Shown here one piece after another: positions 32,598-45,143 of a stretch of 64,000 nt of DNA (its first letter is position 1; each line of letters begins with the position of its first letter). The notes under the pieces were generated by a model that was given only the letters and a program-made list of their open reading frames with translations, did no database searches and was not told where the DNA came from. A program made the translations under genes and the position numbers. Location of the stretch: assembly GCF_004337985.1 (NCBI RefSeq), contig NW_021940918.1, positions 4,011,429-4,075,428 on the forward strand, in the 5' to 3' direction. The stretch comes from Pyricularia pennisetigena (taxonomy: Eukaryota > Ascomycota > Sordariomycetes > Magnaporthales > Pyriculariaceae).

Positions 32598-33504
32598 ACG
32601 TGGTTTATCAGGACCCGGGCCATATCAGGACCCGGGCCACTTTTCCAACATGAACCATCCTTTCTCTTCAATACGTGTTTTTTCCACCACCAACAATGGA
32701 ACCGTCAAACCAAGAAGCGCAAATCAATTTAGCGCTTACTGAGCTTCTATCTGCAAAAAAACCCAATATTCGACGGGTCGCTGCAACCTATAATGTGCCG
32801 CGATCAACACTCCAAGCCAGAATGAATGGTCGCGCTTCTTTGGCCGACCGTCGGCCAGGCAATCAAAAATTGACGGAAAGCGAAGAGGAGGTGATAGTCC
32901 AGTATATACTGGACCTGGGCTCTCGAGGGTTTCCGCCTCAGATCGCTGATGTGGCCGCAATGGCCGACCATTTACTCGCTGCGCGGGACGCGCGACCGGT
33001 CGGTAAGCAATGGGCTTATCGCTTTGTCCAGCGACGTATAGAGCTAAAGACGCGTTTCTCTCGCGCCTACGACTTCCAGAGGGCCCTTTGCGAAGATCCT
33101 GACGCGTTGAACGCGTGGTTTCGATTGGTAACCAATACAAAGGCTAAATACGGCATCCAGGATTGCGACATTTACAACTTCGACGAAACCGGCTTTGTAA
33201 TGGGCCAAATTTGCGGACATATGGTTGTAACTGGGTCAGAAAAACGCGGAAAAAGAAAGAAAATACAGCCTGGCAATCGAGAATGGGCTACTGCAATTTG
33301 CTGCATTGGTGGCGACGGTTACGATGTGCCCCCATATCTTATCGTCAAAGGCGCCCACCATCTCGCGAACTGGTACACAGAAGGCGGTCTTCCCGCATTT
33401 TGGCGTATAAAAACTACGCCAAATGGGTGGACAAATAACGAAATAGGCTTGGATTGGGTTCGGCATTTCGACAATCATACAAAATCGCGGACAAAAGGCG
33501 CATA
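32598..33504 (+). mobile_element. pogo/Fot1-type transposon, 5' part only (element 2)
   Basis: Begins with ACGTGG after TA (32596-32597); the left end carries two GGACCCGGGCCA blocks before CTTTTCC. The transposase (ATG 32696) matches element 1 closely through the first catalytic Asp (YNFDETGFVMG) and stops at KSRTKGA, where another element has inserted at a TA. The remaining 3' part is not found in the window. Confidence 0.88.
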
Positions 33505-33505
33505 A
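32696..33505 (+). pseudogene. truncated pogo transposase
   Basis: 270 residues from MEPSNQEAQINLALTELL through HTH and the start of the DDE domain. It is homologous to the 30629 transposase but a different subfamily, as seen from the different terminal repeats and about one substitution in six residues. Interrupted before the second catalytic Asp. Confidence 0.85.
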
Positions 33506-33906
33506 CGTGGATGTACAGTACCCTGGCCAGGACAGTACCCTGGCCACTTTTCCTGTACCACAACATTCCTAACTCCAATTGCAACGTCTGCATTGCTTAT
33601 TTTACCTCAATGCAGTCGGAAATATGTACATCAGACATTTCTGCATCTTCCTGACAGGTGCGTGCATTATGTCCTATACTGCCACAATTGCCACAGCGCC
33701 GGTTAGTCGCCAATCGCGCATTATTTCCCTCCCCATTTTCACCTTCGTCATCCATTATTGGATTATCTGCGCTTGTTAATTGCAACGAAACTTGAACCCC
33801 ATGTACGGTGCATGACCCTGCTTTGACAATACGTGTCTTTTTGGCCCTTCGTCGTTTGCTAAGCGCCTCATTGGCCTTCCGAAGGCTGCGGTTCTCTGCT
33901 TCAAGA
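33505..33906 (-). mobile_element. pogo/Fot1-type remnant, reverse orientation (element 3)
   Basis: Starts at TA 33503-33504 with ACGTGGATGTACAGTACC and two CCTGGCCA blocks. On the minus strand it holds the C-terminus of a transposase, including AKKTRIVKAGS and the CCHC knuckle CGNCGSIGHNARTC. It is cut at about 33906 by the (AGT)n tract and GC-rich DNA, so only the end of the element is left. Confidence 0.85.
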
Positions 33907-34322
33907 AGTAGTAGTAGTAGTAGTAGTATTAGTTAACGCCGGGCTCGGCCCGGCTTGTTAGCCGGCCGTTAGCAACCTCCCGAGGGGTATCTCGGCGCGC
34001 GTTCTATCTTCTTTATTTACACAGGGGGAAAACAAGGAGGGCAGACGCGGATCGTGCCTGACCGGGTTCAGGCCCGGTCCTGCTTAGGGGGTTAGTTCAC
34101 TGACGCGACCCCGTGCCTAAGGTGCACGGAGGGTTCGCGAGTCGCTTACGATCGGTGTCCCTAGGCGTAAAGTGCGTTCGTGGCGCGCGGGGCGCTGGCG
34201 GGCCGCTCTGGGGCGGGCGCTGAAGTAGTTGGTGGCTATCGAAAACGCCTCAAAGCTTTTCGGTTGCCCGAAGCTTGTCTGGAAGAACTTCCGGCGTTGG
34301 GCGCGGTTTGGCGGCCCGGCCC
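33907..34322 (-). mobile_element. GC-rich insert with (AGT)n end, possible LINE or other element fragment
   Basis: A (AGT)n tract at about 33907-33928 borders about 390 bp of GC-rich sequence unlike both neighbours. Read on the minus strand, the tract would be a 3' (TAC)n tail, as found in some fungal LINEs. It joins element 3 on one side and cuts the DUF6606 frame at about 34322 on the other. No reverse transcriptase is encoded, so the class is uncertain. Confidence 0.4.
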
Positions 34323-36363
34323 TGAGCATCTGTTTGGTTCCGGGGTAAAGGCCATTCAAATATGTTGATTTTAAGCGAATTCATCTGCCGCTGGTATGAG
34401 CATTTGGTGCAGTAACCACCTTGGTATGACATTGCCCCCTTCCGTTTGTTTTGTAACAAGCAGTCGCAACTTGCAGCTTCATAAAGCCTTCGAAGGCGCT
34501 CATGCTGGGCCTGGACATTCGAAAGCTCGGCTATCTTTGCTGTGCGGCTTCTGGCAGCTTCAGCCTCAATTTCTCCAAGCAACCTCTGGTGAACTGCTGA
34601 TTGGCCGTAGTATCGCACAGCGAAAGTCCTTGAACCGCCGAAAGATGTGAATATGTCTGGAAGAGATTGGTCGGCTACTTGAGATCGCTGTCGCAGATAC
34701 TGTTCAACTTTCGCCAGTCGCCTCATGTTGTCGCGGGAAGGAAGCAAAAGGGACTGAAAAAGGCATGACGGAATTCGAGGGTCATAGTCGCACATAAGCG
34801 GAATCTGGCTTTTTGCTATTTTATCGCAAGCGATCCACAGCTCGGTCAACGCAAGGACCATGATTGATAACCCCTCAGGGTCTGTCCTATAAATTGGCAG
34901 TGCAATATTTTCATATGCAGTCATAAATTCGAGAAGCATTGCGCAGGCCTCAGATTCCGTTATATTGTCGTGTAGCCAGGAGTCAAGGTGGTAAGATACC
35001 CAAGTCTCAACTTCTGCAAGTAAGAATTCGGTGTACTCTCCTGGGGCGGAAGTCGGAATGTGAGGAAGAGTATCTTGATCGAACGATGCCATTTTCGTGG
35101 ACTGGTTGAAATTGGTTTCGTAGGAGCTTAGCTTTCGTTGCGAGATTGATCCGATGAAGTCATTCAATTCCTCCAACCTATGAACCGAGTCGCTGGTAAA
35201 ATCAAGTGAGCGAGGTCGAGGCAAGATATTGACCGGGGTGTTGTGTTTAATAAAATTACTTTGGCGGAGGATTAACTCTTGTGCAGCTTCGGTCATGACT
35301 CTGTCTGCAAACGAGGTAACTCTATCATTCTGACCGTGAAGAGCCGTGAGCTTGTGCTTGCGCCGTGCCACCTTGCATCTCATAACCTCAATGATTTCAC
35401 TTGGCAGACAGTGATTCAGGGCTTCCTCAAGAAGTGATGCGGTAAAGAAGAGCATCAATGACTTATAGAAAGATATCGCATCATGTGCTGAGGGTGCTTC
35501 GTGGACAAAGAGAAGTTGGAGCGTAACCCGGATTAGAAGCCACAACGGCGACCTGCGCCAGGGCATGAGACTGTTGTTCCACATCACTTCGCTGCGTGTG
35601 TTCTTCCATACCCCTGGCGCATCTTGAACTTGCTTGGCGACAGGTCCCAGAAAGGCAGACATGAACTCAGTCACGTATACAGGATCTAGCGTATCTCGTA
35701 GCTCCTCGTGAGACTGGCCGGCTTTTTTCACAAGAGGACAAGTGTCGGGATTTCTTTGATGGCAAAGCTTGTGCAGAAGCGCAGCGAAACAGGTCCGGAA
35801 CTTTTTATCACAGAAGGTTTCCAGGTTCATCGCCAGTGCAGGCCCAGGGAAGTATCGGCGGAGTCGACCTGGAGATTTCATAACGGCGGAGTTTAGGGGA
35901 GAAAGCTCAAAAGACTCAATAGAGATAGAGTCCTTGCTCTTATAGACAAGAACGCCCGCGTTCTGGGAATGGGTATGTACTGGTACAGCCGCACCCGGGC
36001 CTATTGTTTTTGTTAGTATTCATTAACCCCCTTTCCCTAGATTAGGGAGGCAATATGGAAAACAACATATTGTTAGGATAGTTACCGACCACTCTGGCTG
36101 AGCTCTTGCAACACTCCTTCAAACCTGATGTAGTTGACATTTCCATTCTGATCTTGAGCTTAAACCATTCGTCGGATCATTGCCACTGCAGAGCGTACTA
36201 ATCCATGTTTGGCGGAAGGGACGAAATCTTCAAGCTTCTCGGTGATTTTCAAGACAGTTGATTGCAGAGCTGAACTGTTGGTTGGATCCGAATCATCTTC
36301 CTCGGGGAGCTTGGGTGGAAGGAAGACATGGTTCACCATGTACATGAACGCAGTCTTCGACAT
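34323..36363 (-). pseudogene. DUF6606/DUF3638-type giant protein, N-terminal portion, truncated
   Basis: Start codon at 36363 (MSKTAFMYMVNHVFLPPKLP). The reading continues through NGNVNYIRFEGVLQELSQSG, across an intron with a perfect TACTAAC branch site, and into HSQNAGVLVYKSKDSISIES, MKSPGRLRRYFPG, PWRRSPLWLLIRVTLQLLF and, further on, CTKCSYQRQMNSLKINIFEW. These match the N-terminal 600-700 residues of the roughly 3,000-aa fungal DUF6606/DUF3638 proteins, whose function is poorly known. A TAA at about 36168 sits where homologues continue, compatible with a C-to-T change at a Gln codon. The gene is cut at about 34322 by GC-rich inserted DNA, and the remaining ~2,300 residues are absent. A direct relative is at 47510-48413. 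Confidence 0.75.
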
Positions 36364-38459
36364 TGAGAGTTAACTGACTGTAAAGAATATAATTGACAAA
36401 AATAGTGAGACTTGGTTCAAGTTTCAAACTTCCCTGCTGAGACTGAAAACAATTGTTGAGTTGTTCTTTGTTAAAAGAAAGAGGCAAGCTCGCACATTTA
36501 ACATAACAAAGGGGGTGCTGTGAACCGAGGAAAGATATCGTGCTAATACAGATTCAGAGAAATGAGAAAGGCTTAATAGAATAAAGACTTTCCGGGCCAT
36601 TGCAGGTGCAGGCTGACTGAAAATCACAAAAGTCACAACATGGTGTAAGTGATTTTCAGACTTCAATTCTCTTGCCAAATCCGTTAAGCAAGGCAAACTG
36701 ACACTCAAACTGTGAATCAATACCAAAACAGAAAGTATACTGGATAAAAGCGCACACCTTTATTGTTTTTGTTAAAGAGTTTGGTTGAGGTGAACCTTCT
36801 TGGTTACTGACATCCAGTATGGTGTGGTTATCCAAACACAGTAACAAAGTTTCAATGATCTTCTTAACTATAACTGAGAATTTGTCCTTATATCCTGAAC
36901 TAAGGCTGATCGCTATTTAGTCGCGTGTTTCAAGCTCAGTTTTTCGTCCCAATTACTAAGGCGTTTAGCGATAAAATATTATTCCTGTTGGAATTTTGAA
37001 CTCCATTGACAAAAGTAAAACCTTTGTTGATAGGTGCAGAACACAAGGTTCGTACATAATCCAACTAGACAGATAAAGTACCAGTCATCTTATCTCAAAC
37101 TTGAGCATATGAACTGTGAACATCTTGGTTCACGTTCAACTTCTTCACATGTCAGGCAGAATTCACACACGTACTAAGAAAGGCGGAAATCTTGACTTCT
37201 GAATGCAAGGTAACTTATAGTTCAGACTTTGGAAACCCAAAAAAATCAACTTTCGCAAACCTTTGCTGGCACATGTCTCTAGATGTGAGCATCTTTATCA
37301 GGTGCATAGTAAACCTAGGCTCCACTCTTATCAGAATCCTGTGTCTTTAATTTAGTCGACATGGGACGACGGGTAGACGCAAGGTGACTGGTTGCGTGGC
37401 TGAAAAAATTCAAAAGGCACATGCTCAAAAGGGCCATGATGATCTGCAAAATTAGCGTTATTGATGCTAGCGTTAAGAGGGCAAGGAAAGTCTTTCACGG
37501 GAGCCCTAACTAACAGAATGCGGTACTTATTAAGCTTACATAGTAAGCTTAGATTCAATATTAACCTGTCGGCGGCTTCTTCTCTAGCTATTTATCTAGG
37601 CAAATCGAGCCTTGTTTTCGGATCGCGACGCAGTAGTTGGGTACTAAATATGTGTACGAACCCCGATTTGATGATAGACTGGAATGAAAAATGTACCACG
37701 TGGTAAACACGCTGGAGAGACGCTTTTAGTCCGAGGTTGGTGGACCCTGGACACGACCCTAGATTTGGCGTGGCGGTATAGTGATCAGGGCAGCCCTAGT
37801 TGGCACTGTATGAAGCAATGTAGAAAGTTGATGTGTGTGGTAGAAAGCATGATAATTATGCCCCTAAGAGTACAGAGTCACCAAAGTTATCCACACTATC
37901 TAATGAATGTTAAACACGGTTCTACGGAGCGACCGATCATCTTGTCCCATCAAGAGTTTCTATGTGCTGTACATTAATGTTACTCCGCACAAATACAGCA
38001 CTGTGCAATGGATCGTAAAAATATCGACATTCATCCTCGGTGCATGTGAATTTGGCAGTTTCGGTGCGGCACATGATGACAAACTTGAACCAGCTTTCAC
38101 CGATCGGATCGGCAAACTATATTTAACTAGACCTAGTCACTGGGATGGCGGGAGCTTAATCCATCTGATGTGGCCAATTGGCGAGCCGCGAAAACGCCTT
38201 GCACCCCTCTTCAAACCACCATCCACGCGGCAGACACCACTTTTATAACCTAGTATGTGGAATGTCTAGCAATCTAGTATTTTTGGCATTTAGATGTACC
38301 CAAGTAACCAAAACTGGCATTGCATAATGTAACTTGGGTCCAGATCTTGGAGTTTGCCAGAAATTTCCTCTCTGATCGTGCCTTGTTATGAGCGGATATC
38401 AAATCCAAAATGAACTTAATAGTTGCGCATCCTAGTAAAGTGACCTGCCTCCTGGATCA
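36364..38459. other. intergenic
   Basis: No gene is recognised in about 2.1 kb. The segment at about 38100-38235 resembles the RBR upstream module (CCGATCGGA, CCAATTGGCGAGCC) but has no RBR gene behind it. Confidence 0.5.
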
Positions 38460-39270
38460 TTAGGAGGTGCCGCAAACAAAGCATGCCCTTTGCGAAGAGG
38501 AATAGCGTCCCAGCCATGTAGCGTATAATATACAAAGTGAAGTAGGTGCTGAAGTCCCGCCAGTCATCTCACTACTTTCCGAGTGAAATACCTCTCTATT
38601 TTTTTTAAATCCATGAATCCAGTTTAGCCTCCCATTGTCCCTGATCGTGGCAGTAGGCGCATTCATCTGGCTCCCATTGGCCATCCTATCCACTTCACAC
38701 ACCGCCTCCGTTCGACACAATACGACATCCTCGACCGCATCATGCCCCTTCTTGATCAGTCCGGGAGCCAGCACGACTAGCGCTCTCGAACTGATTACAC
38801 CATCGTTCTCGACTGCCATAGTGTCTGGATCAAACTTGTTCTGTCCAGGCGGCAGAACTTGCCACTCCACGGCGCTGTTGCGTAGGTGTATGTCCCGGTC
38901 AAGGGAAATTGCCGCGTCAAAACTGGTGGCCAATTCGTCCACTAGACCTGAGTTATTGCGTCCATAGTTATTCAACTGAAGCACGGAATGGATAAAATCG
39001 GCTCGGTAGGCCAGAAGGGCCTTCCGGGCAGCAGGGTCGTTGTAGCGGTCGTTGCTTGGGTTTCCGGCGAGAAGATTCTCTTTATCGACCGACATTAAAA
39101 CTTTGGTGCTAGGGTCTACTTGTCCGTCCGCCTTCATTTTGGGCGCGTCCAATACCTGGTTCGAAAACTTCACCATCACTTTTGGAGGTCCATCCAGTCC
39201 GATCGCTTTATGGCTATTCGCCTACCTATCTGGAGAATCAATGCCCTTTACATTTAGAACGGGGTAGACT
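38460..39270 (-). CDS. unidentified protein (partial)
   Basis: A 239-aa minus-strand frame, hydrophilic, with conserved-looking stretches (VLMSVDKENLLAGNPS, ALVVLAPGLIKKGHDAVEDV). An upstream exon (VLNVKGIDSPDR) may join across a short GTAGGC...AAAG intron. No signal peptide or transmembrane segment. I do not recognise the family. Confidence 0.35.
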
Positions 39271-39779
39271 TGAAGCCTTTTACAAGGAGAAGAGCAGCAA
39301 AAAAGCACGAGACTAACGCAATATCCTCCTAATCCCTTGCATGTTTTGAAAAATCGCTCGTACGACACACGGTATCAGCTCTTGCAAATGTCTTGAATAT
39401 TACGTGAAGGGAGGTTCATGCTGCGCATATGTCTGTCGGGCATGGGTTTACCTGTGCCATTGTTGGTTTTAATTAATAAAACCATGTGTGGCTAATAAGA
39501 GCGTTTTAGGTAAGTTCTTCAATCACCACATGTATCGGGAAAACAGCCGTGAACAACGGAATCCCGCCAGTGAAGGTTAGTTATGACTGCTCATAGGGCC
39601 ATACTGTTCGACGATGTTCTCCTTTGCTCATGCCGCATCAACTTGCGAGTGACCTTGAAAAAATACTAGAAAGGGCACCCGATCAGTTTCAGCAAAGAAG
39701 TTCGACATTTGGAAACGGCATATTCCTATAGAACAACATTTGCGTTTGCCCCAAGAACAGCCGAAAAGGAGATCAAGGA

Positions 39780-40129
39780 TCCTTGCGCAGCTGTTCTGAT
39801 CCTTTGCACCATGGTTGGACGGGATTATCCTGCAGTGGCTTTCTAAAATTTATAAAGTTCTGACTGATGGACAACGCCAAGACCTGAAAAGCAAGAACGA
39901 TATTCCCGATGCAGATGCTATTCTCGTTTTTACAGCCGGTCTGGATTTTATTTACAGGCAGAGACGAGGCAAAAGTCCTTCTCCCCGACTTCACTTATTT
40001 CTGTCGTCAGTTGAGGGCTTCTGCACAACAACGACTGAGTCTGGGGCACTCGGGCTTACAGTCAAAGTATTGGTGGAGCTTTCGCAACGGGAAATAGGAC
40101 AATGTCAATTTGGAAGGCACACCATGTGA
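39780..40129 (+). pseudogene. possible N-terminal fragment of a STAND/NLR-type protein
   Basis: The frame reads WLSKIYKVLTDGQRQDLKSK, then DADAILVFTAGLDFIYRQRR and LFLSSVEGFCTT. This resembles the N-terminal region of fungal NACHT/ankyrin proteins but loses similarity afterwards. No nucleotide-binding domain follows. Assignment is tentative. Confidence 0.3.
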
Positions 40130-40394
40130 TTATTCTTTCCTTTGTTGACATATAGTGCTAGATTTTCCTCCCATTTCTCTTATGACCCAAACGATATCTT
40201 ACTAACGGGATGGCAGTCCTCGCAGCTTCACCAGCTAATGCATATCCACCTCGAAGCCTCGTTTGCAAGACGCACCGGGAGAACTCCGTCACCCCGTTTC
40301 CCACTGCGCCCAGGGTCACCGCCGCGAAGGTCACCCTCCGTTACGAGAGACGAACTACTTGTTAGATAGGTACCCGTAAGCATCCCGCCAAGAG

Positions 40395-43187
40395 CTCAAG
40401 CTTGTGGTCGTGGCTTTTTGTGATGATGTCGCAGCCTAGTACTTTTAGTACATTATGGGTTTCCTGCCATTCAAATTCTCGCTTGGCTTCTTCCGGAGCT
40501 TGCATCATCTTTGTCTTACTCGTTTTTTTCCACCGAAGTCTCCTGGCCTTTTGGGGAAGAGGCTTTGCTCTCAGCACTAACATCAACATGCATTTTGTTG
40601 CCAGTAGCCTCAATAGTCCCGCCGCCCGTTGGGTCTTCGTATGTGCTTGGCCGTCTTTTGTGCTGTTCTGCTCTGATCGCAAGAATAATTCCGCGCAATA
40701 AAAGACTCTTCCAAAGCCAGGAAGCTCATAATTACGGGCGTCCTGGATACTCCTGACACCCAAATCGAAAAAGATCTAACATGTATTACACACCTTTCCA
40801 TCAATGCCCTTCAACTACCAGACAAATTCGCCCTGAACAAGGTCCAAACCAATGTTCGCACAGCTGCAGGTGGAGAAGCAAAAGCTTTCGTTATCAAAGT
40901 CATCCAGATAATGTCGATATGGGAGATGTAGCTAAAGCCTGTGAATCTGGCGAACCTTTGAGGATCGGCACTTATATACAATTCAGATTCACTTTTGAAA
41001 ACTTTGAGCGCACGGACAACAACAGGTGTTGCATCCTCTTATGCTAAGGCGGCGATCCCATGATTGACACGATTAGATGATAGCGGGGTAACCTAGAGGT
41101 TTTCTCATCCCGTCTTCGTCATCTCATGGGCAGATATCTGCGCCAAATCTAACCCTAACCGTTCTTATAACTTTGCAACTGTTGCGCTTATCATCTAAGA
41201 CCAATAAGAAATGCGGTTGTCTAGTGCCAAACCCTTTGTGCGCTAATCCATCTCCCTAGATATCACAGCCGATTGTATCTGCAGCGGTGGCATGCCATTA
41301 TAAGGCATCTTTCGCACTCATAGATATAGTTTGGGAGGTAATCGTGACATTCCTCGCACCGATGCCTGCCCGATCGGTACTCCCAGCTAGTGTGTTGGCA
41401 TTGGTGGTTCACCCTGAGATGAGCAGCGGCTTCTCGCATCCGTTCCTGACGCGCCAGAGGGTCCAAAAGTCGGACCTGTGGGTCTCTGGCGATGACGTTT
41501 GCGGCTCGACTATACAGGCGACGCTCGTCCCATTGTTGACAAGTGCAAGTCTTCCACCGCTCACCGCAAAGATAGCAAAATTGTGCTCGACAACGACATG
41601 CTGTGCGTAATAATGCATCGGTAAGTCAATCTGCGAAAAAAAAAAAAATAAAAAAAAAAGAAAAAGGAATAAATAAAAAAAAAAAAACAAAAACCAAGTT
41701 CGACGATCCGGAAGCAGTTGTAGCACCGCTGCCAGCCCTCCTGGGCCGCTAGTTCCAGCACCTGATGGACGCCGGAATCCTGGGGGCAATCCCCGGTATG
41801 CGCCGCACCCTTGCATGTCGTGCAGGTCCTCTTGTTGCACTTGATACAGACAGCCGTTTTTTAGACCTCGTTGACAAACTTTGGCGGCACAAACGTGGAG
41901 CACTTTGGGTCGTGGCAGTACACCTTTCTGGAAGTCTCCAGCTCCATCTCCTTGGCCTTGAACCGGCCTACCAGGTCCGGGGTCAGAAAGATGCGATTCT
42001 GATCTAGGGGTATGCGCTGCTGGCAGCAGCGCGGGGGATACAGAGACTCGTCAAGAGTTGAGGCTTGGAAGAGAGAGTTCAGACACCCTCGGCAGTATTA
42101 GTGGGAGCAGGGACAGCGCGCCACATTGATAAAGTCAAACTCGTCGCCGCAACCGGTGCAATTCCTCCTTGGGCGCCGCTTAACAACGCGGCGAGTGCCC
42201 CACAAGGAAGATTCCGCCTCAGGGAGCTCATGGTCCTGGTCTTGGTTATCTTCCACTGGCTCTTCCCGGTCGGTGACGTAGAGGAGCTTCAGCTTGTCGA
42301 CGAGCTCGTCGTCGAGCTGAGCATCCCGCTGTGCCTGCTCTGGGTCGAGGCACCTGATTGTGTCAGCATCTTTGGTCACGGCCTCAGCAATACTTTCGCA
42401 CATGGTTCGATCGGACGCAAGAACTGCTTGTGTTGCGAGTTCCTTTCGGAAGAACTCCGTGGCGATGGCAATATCAGGGGGCCCGTCGTCTTCCCGGCCC
42501 TTGCCCTTTATTCCGGACTTTAGGGCGTCCAAGTCTTCCAGCATCAGCTGGATGGCCAGGGAGAGGGAAGCAGAGTCCATCACTTCGTCTTACTTCAAAA
42601 TCTAACAAACGGAGAAAGAAAGAATAAAAGCGATAGCCTGAGTTGACTCTTTTTTCTTAACGAACTGATTTTGCGGCTTGCAAAAGGAGACCCTATGCTT
42701 TCATAATCGCAATTGGGGGGGAAATACGCAATATTTTAAACTCAAACATACAGATCAAAACAGCTTTCAGCCATCCAGATGTTGCGATTGGCTAGTCCAC
42801 TATTTGAGAGTGCGTTCTGCCAAATACCGATATGTGTGTTGATGAACTTTGACAGGGTTGCCACACAGCCGAACGAGAGGCAAAACTTTCAAAGAAGCTT
42901 AACAGAGCAATAAGTGGTTTGTACAAATGCTGCCTGCCACCCGGATGACGTCTCTTATTTAAAGATGGTTGCAAGGTTTCATCTTGCGGCTCGCCAATTG
43001 GCAACTCCACACAGATTAAATTTCCGCCATCCTGTCGACTGAATAAAGTTCGGCGGTCCGATCGGCGAAGGGCGGTTTTTACGTTCAACTTTATCATTCA
43101 TATACAGCTCACAAAAACTGCCAGTCTTACATTGGAGGACGAATGCTGACATTACGCAAGCTTTGCATCTCGAATGACCTTACAACA
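40395..43187 (-). repeat. right copy of inverted segmental duplication (RBR locus)
   Basis: Reverse-complement counterpart of 24177-26955, 2.8 kb. It differs by point changes, a short insert in the 3' flank (near 40,610) and a T/A-rich tract at 41630-41697. Confidence 0.9.
41263..42580 (-). pseudogene. RBR E3 ubiquitin ligase, broken copy
   Basis: Mirror of the 24786 gene. RING1 is interrupted by TAA where the left copy has AAA (CPCSH then K), at about 42098. The RING2 catalytic stretch GCYHIT and the intron donor are gone, replaced by a T-rich tract after VEL; the CRCRAQFCYLCG part and the Cys-rich tail remain intact. At least two independent lesions make it non-functional. The upstream sequence, including the CCAATTGGCG module, is preserved. 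Confidence 0.8.
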
Positions 43188-43502
43188 CTCATATGAACAC
43201 GACGGAGCACATGCCATCATTTGGAACCCCATCTTTTCTGTTGAGAACAGAAGTCAACCCGACAAATCCTTTAAAATAAATGGTGGAAAATCCAACAAAC
43301 CTAAAATTAAACAAGGTGCGAAAAATGTGGCTACTACGACAGTAGTATTTATAAAAATGGTATCGCAGACACAGCTACATCTGTATAAAGATTTCAACAC
43401 CTACCAACAGCATAAAATTCCATCCTTGATAAATTCGGAAAAAGCCCATACAAAAATCAAACTTTTGAGAAATTTCTGAGCCATTTCTCTGAAAGCATTG
43501 CA

Positions 43503-43791
43503 ATGCCTAAAGAAAAGCCTACACCCATGACCAAGGATGCGGCCTCTCGCATACAGTCTGCCAACGTAAGCAACTGCCTAATGTTTCGAACTTGGTTTGC
43601 ATTTTATTTTTTCACAATCAATAGGGCTGACTTCTTGGGACTTCTTTTGGTTCATTTTGTAGGACAAGCATTTTAACGAGACTGGCAACAGGAGCGGCTT
43701 TGCGGCTCGTGCCCAGTCCGCAGCTGACAAAAACCCAAATGTTGCTACCTCCAGCAACAACAATACACAAGCCGAGGGAACAAAGAAGTAG
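43503..43791 (+). CDS. small SMP (seed-maturation-protein-like) domain protein
   Basis: Two exons (43503-43565, 43663-43791; GTAAGC...GTAG intron) give 63 aa. MTKDAASRIQSAN in exon 1 and SGFAARAQSAADKN in exon 2 form the repeated A-x-R-x-QSA pattern of fungal SMP-type proteins, small hydrophilic proteins with LEA-like composition. The role is usually unassigned; a stress or desiccation link is inferred from plant relatives only. It appears intact. Confidence 0.65.
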
Positions 43792-45143
43792 GCCTTGCCG
43801 TCCGCCAAAACTAGCTATCAGTGGTACCTGCTGCGCTTGGGGGAGTTTAACTTGAAGACGGCAGTACTTGGCTTTTATGCACGGGGGCTACAACTGTAAA
43901 GGGGATATATGTATAACTTTCAAGATAAAAGCCATTTACAGGAATAGCATACTACTGTGCACAAAATGAGATATTGGATTAGTGGACGCTGTGGTGGGAA
44001 AACGGGAGTTTGACAGACGATACAGCCAAATTTACGCAACATGATTCGGCCGAGTCAGTAATTCTTGCCACCGCTAAAACCTGTCAGTTCTCCCAGCCGA
44101 AAGAAATACAACTAAAATACCGGAAACTTAAAGCACCACCAAGTAGTCAGACCACTCGAGTTTTATCAACAGCGTCAAGTATAGTTGGTTAATTACCTCT
44201 CCATGGATTCTACTTCCCTCATTCTTTCGGATGGAGACGCGCGACTGCGTTGGCTCGTTCTTGAGGATGTCGAGGGCAGCGATCTACCTGCCAAATATGG
44301 TCGTGGAGCCTGTAGAACCTCCTTCTGATCTTCGTCGATATGTGCGGCCGTGCGTTCTGCTGGCGCTTTCTTTCTGGGGCAGGCGAGCATAGAAATATGT
44401 AAGAACAAAGCACTTATTGGGTGCCTCGGAAAGCCATTATAACTTGACCCGGCTCTTAATGGAAACGAGTCGAAATTTCAGTCTTAAATGCCAAAGGACG
44501 GACGTCGCTGCACAAAGCTTCTCAAGCGGGCCGTTTGGAGGTGCCTCAGCTGCTAGTGGAATGGTCGCGAATTTATGGCCGCTGCCAAGAATGGATGGAT
44601 ACCTCCCAGACTGCATTTCCCAATACGATAAGCGAGGATGATCAGTTAGTGTATAGTCACGCGGATCCTCCTGGCCCCAAGACTTCAACCTTCCTATAGC
44701 AGACGAGTCGACCACTATTACACAGGACAGTTCTTCACTTGTCGTAAAGGACAAGCCACGTGAAACTCAAAGCAGTGTCGTACCACAAGCCCTATCTTCA
44801 GTCAAGTTTTAGCAGACGCGATGAGAGCTTATCTTTTTTCAGGGATTTAAATTGTCGGCGGGGATTTTTTGCAACGGTGGATGGCAATACTAGGGAAGAG
44901 GTTCAGTGGATACACTACCCTCTGGGTAGCACAGAAAGTGTCCAACGGATTCGTGTCATTTTCGGGGGCTGCATCGTATCACTCTAACCCTACCCAGGTG
45001 TATTGGCCGTTGTGTCAATAAGGAAAAGAAAAAAAAACATCATGCGTTTTGCAAGTATACCGGGTATATAGAACCGGCTGGCAGATAACTAGGCTATATA
45101 CAAGAAGTAACCCCAGCACATAGGAAAAGTCCTTTGACAGTAA
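43792..45143. other. intergenic
   Basis: Short frames only (for example around 44200-44320 and 44460-44750) without recognised domains. Confidence 0.45.
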
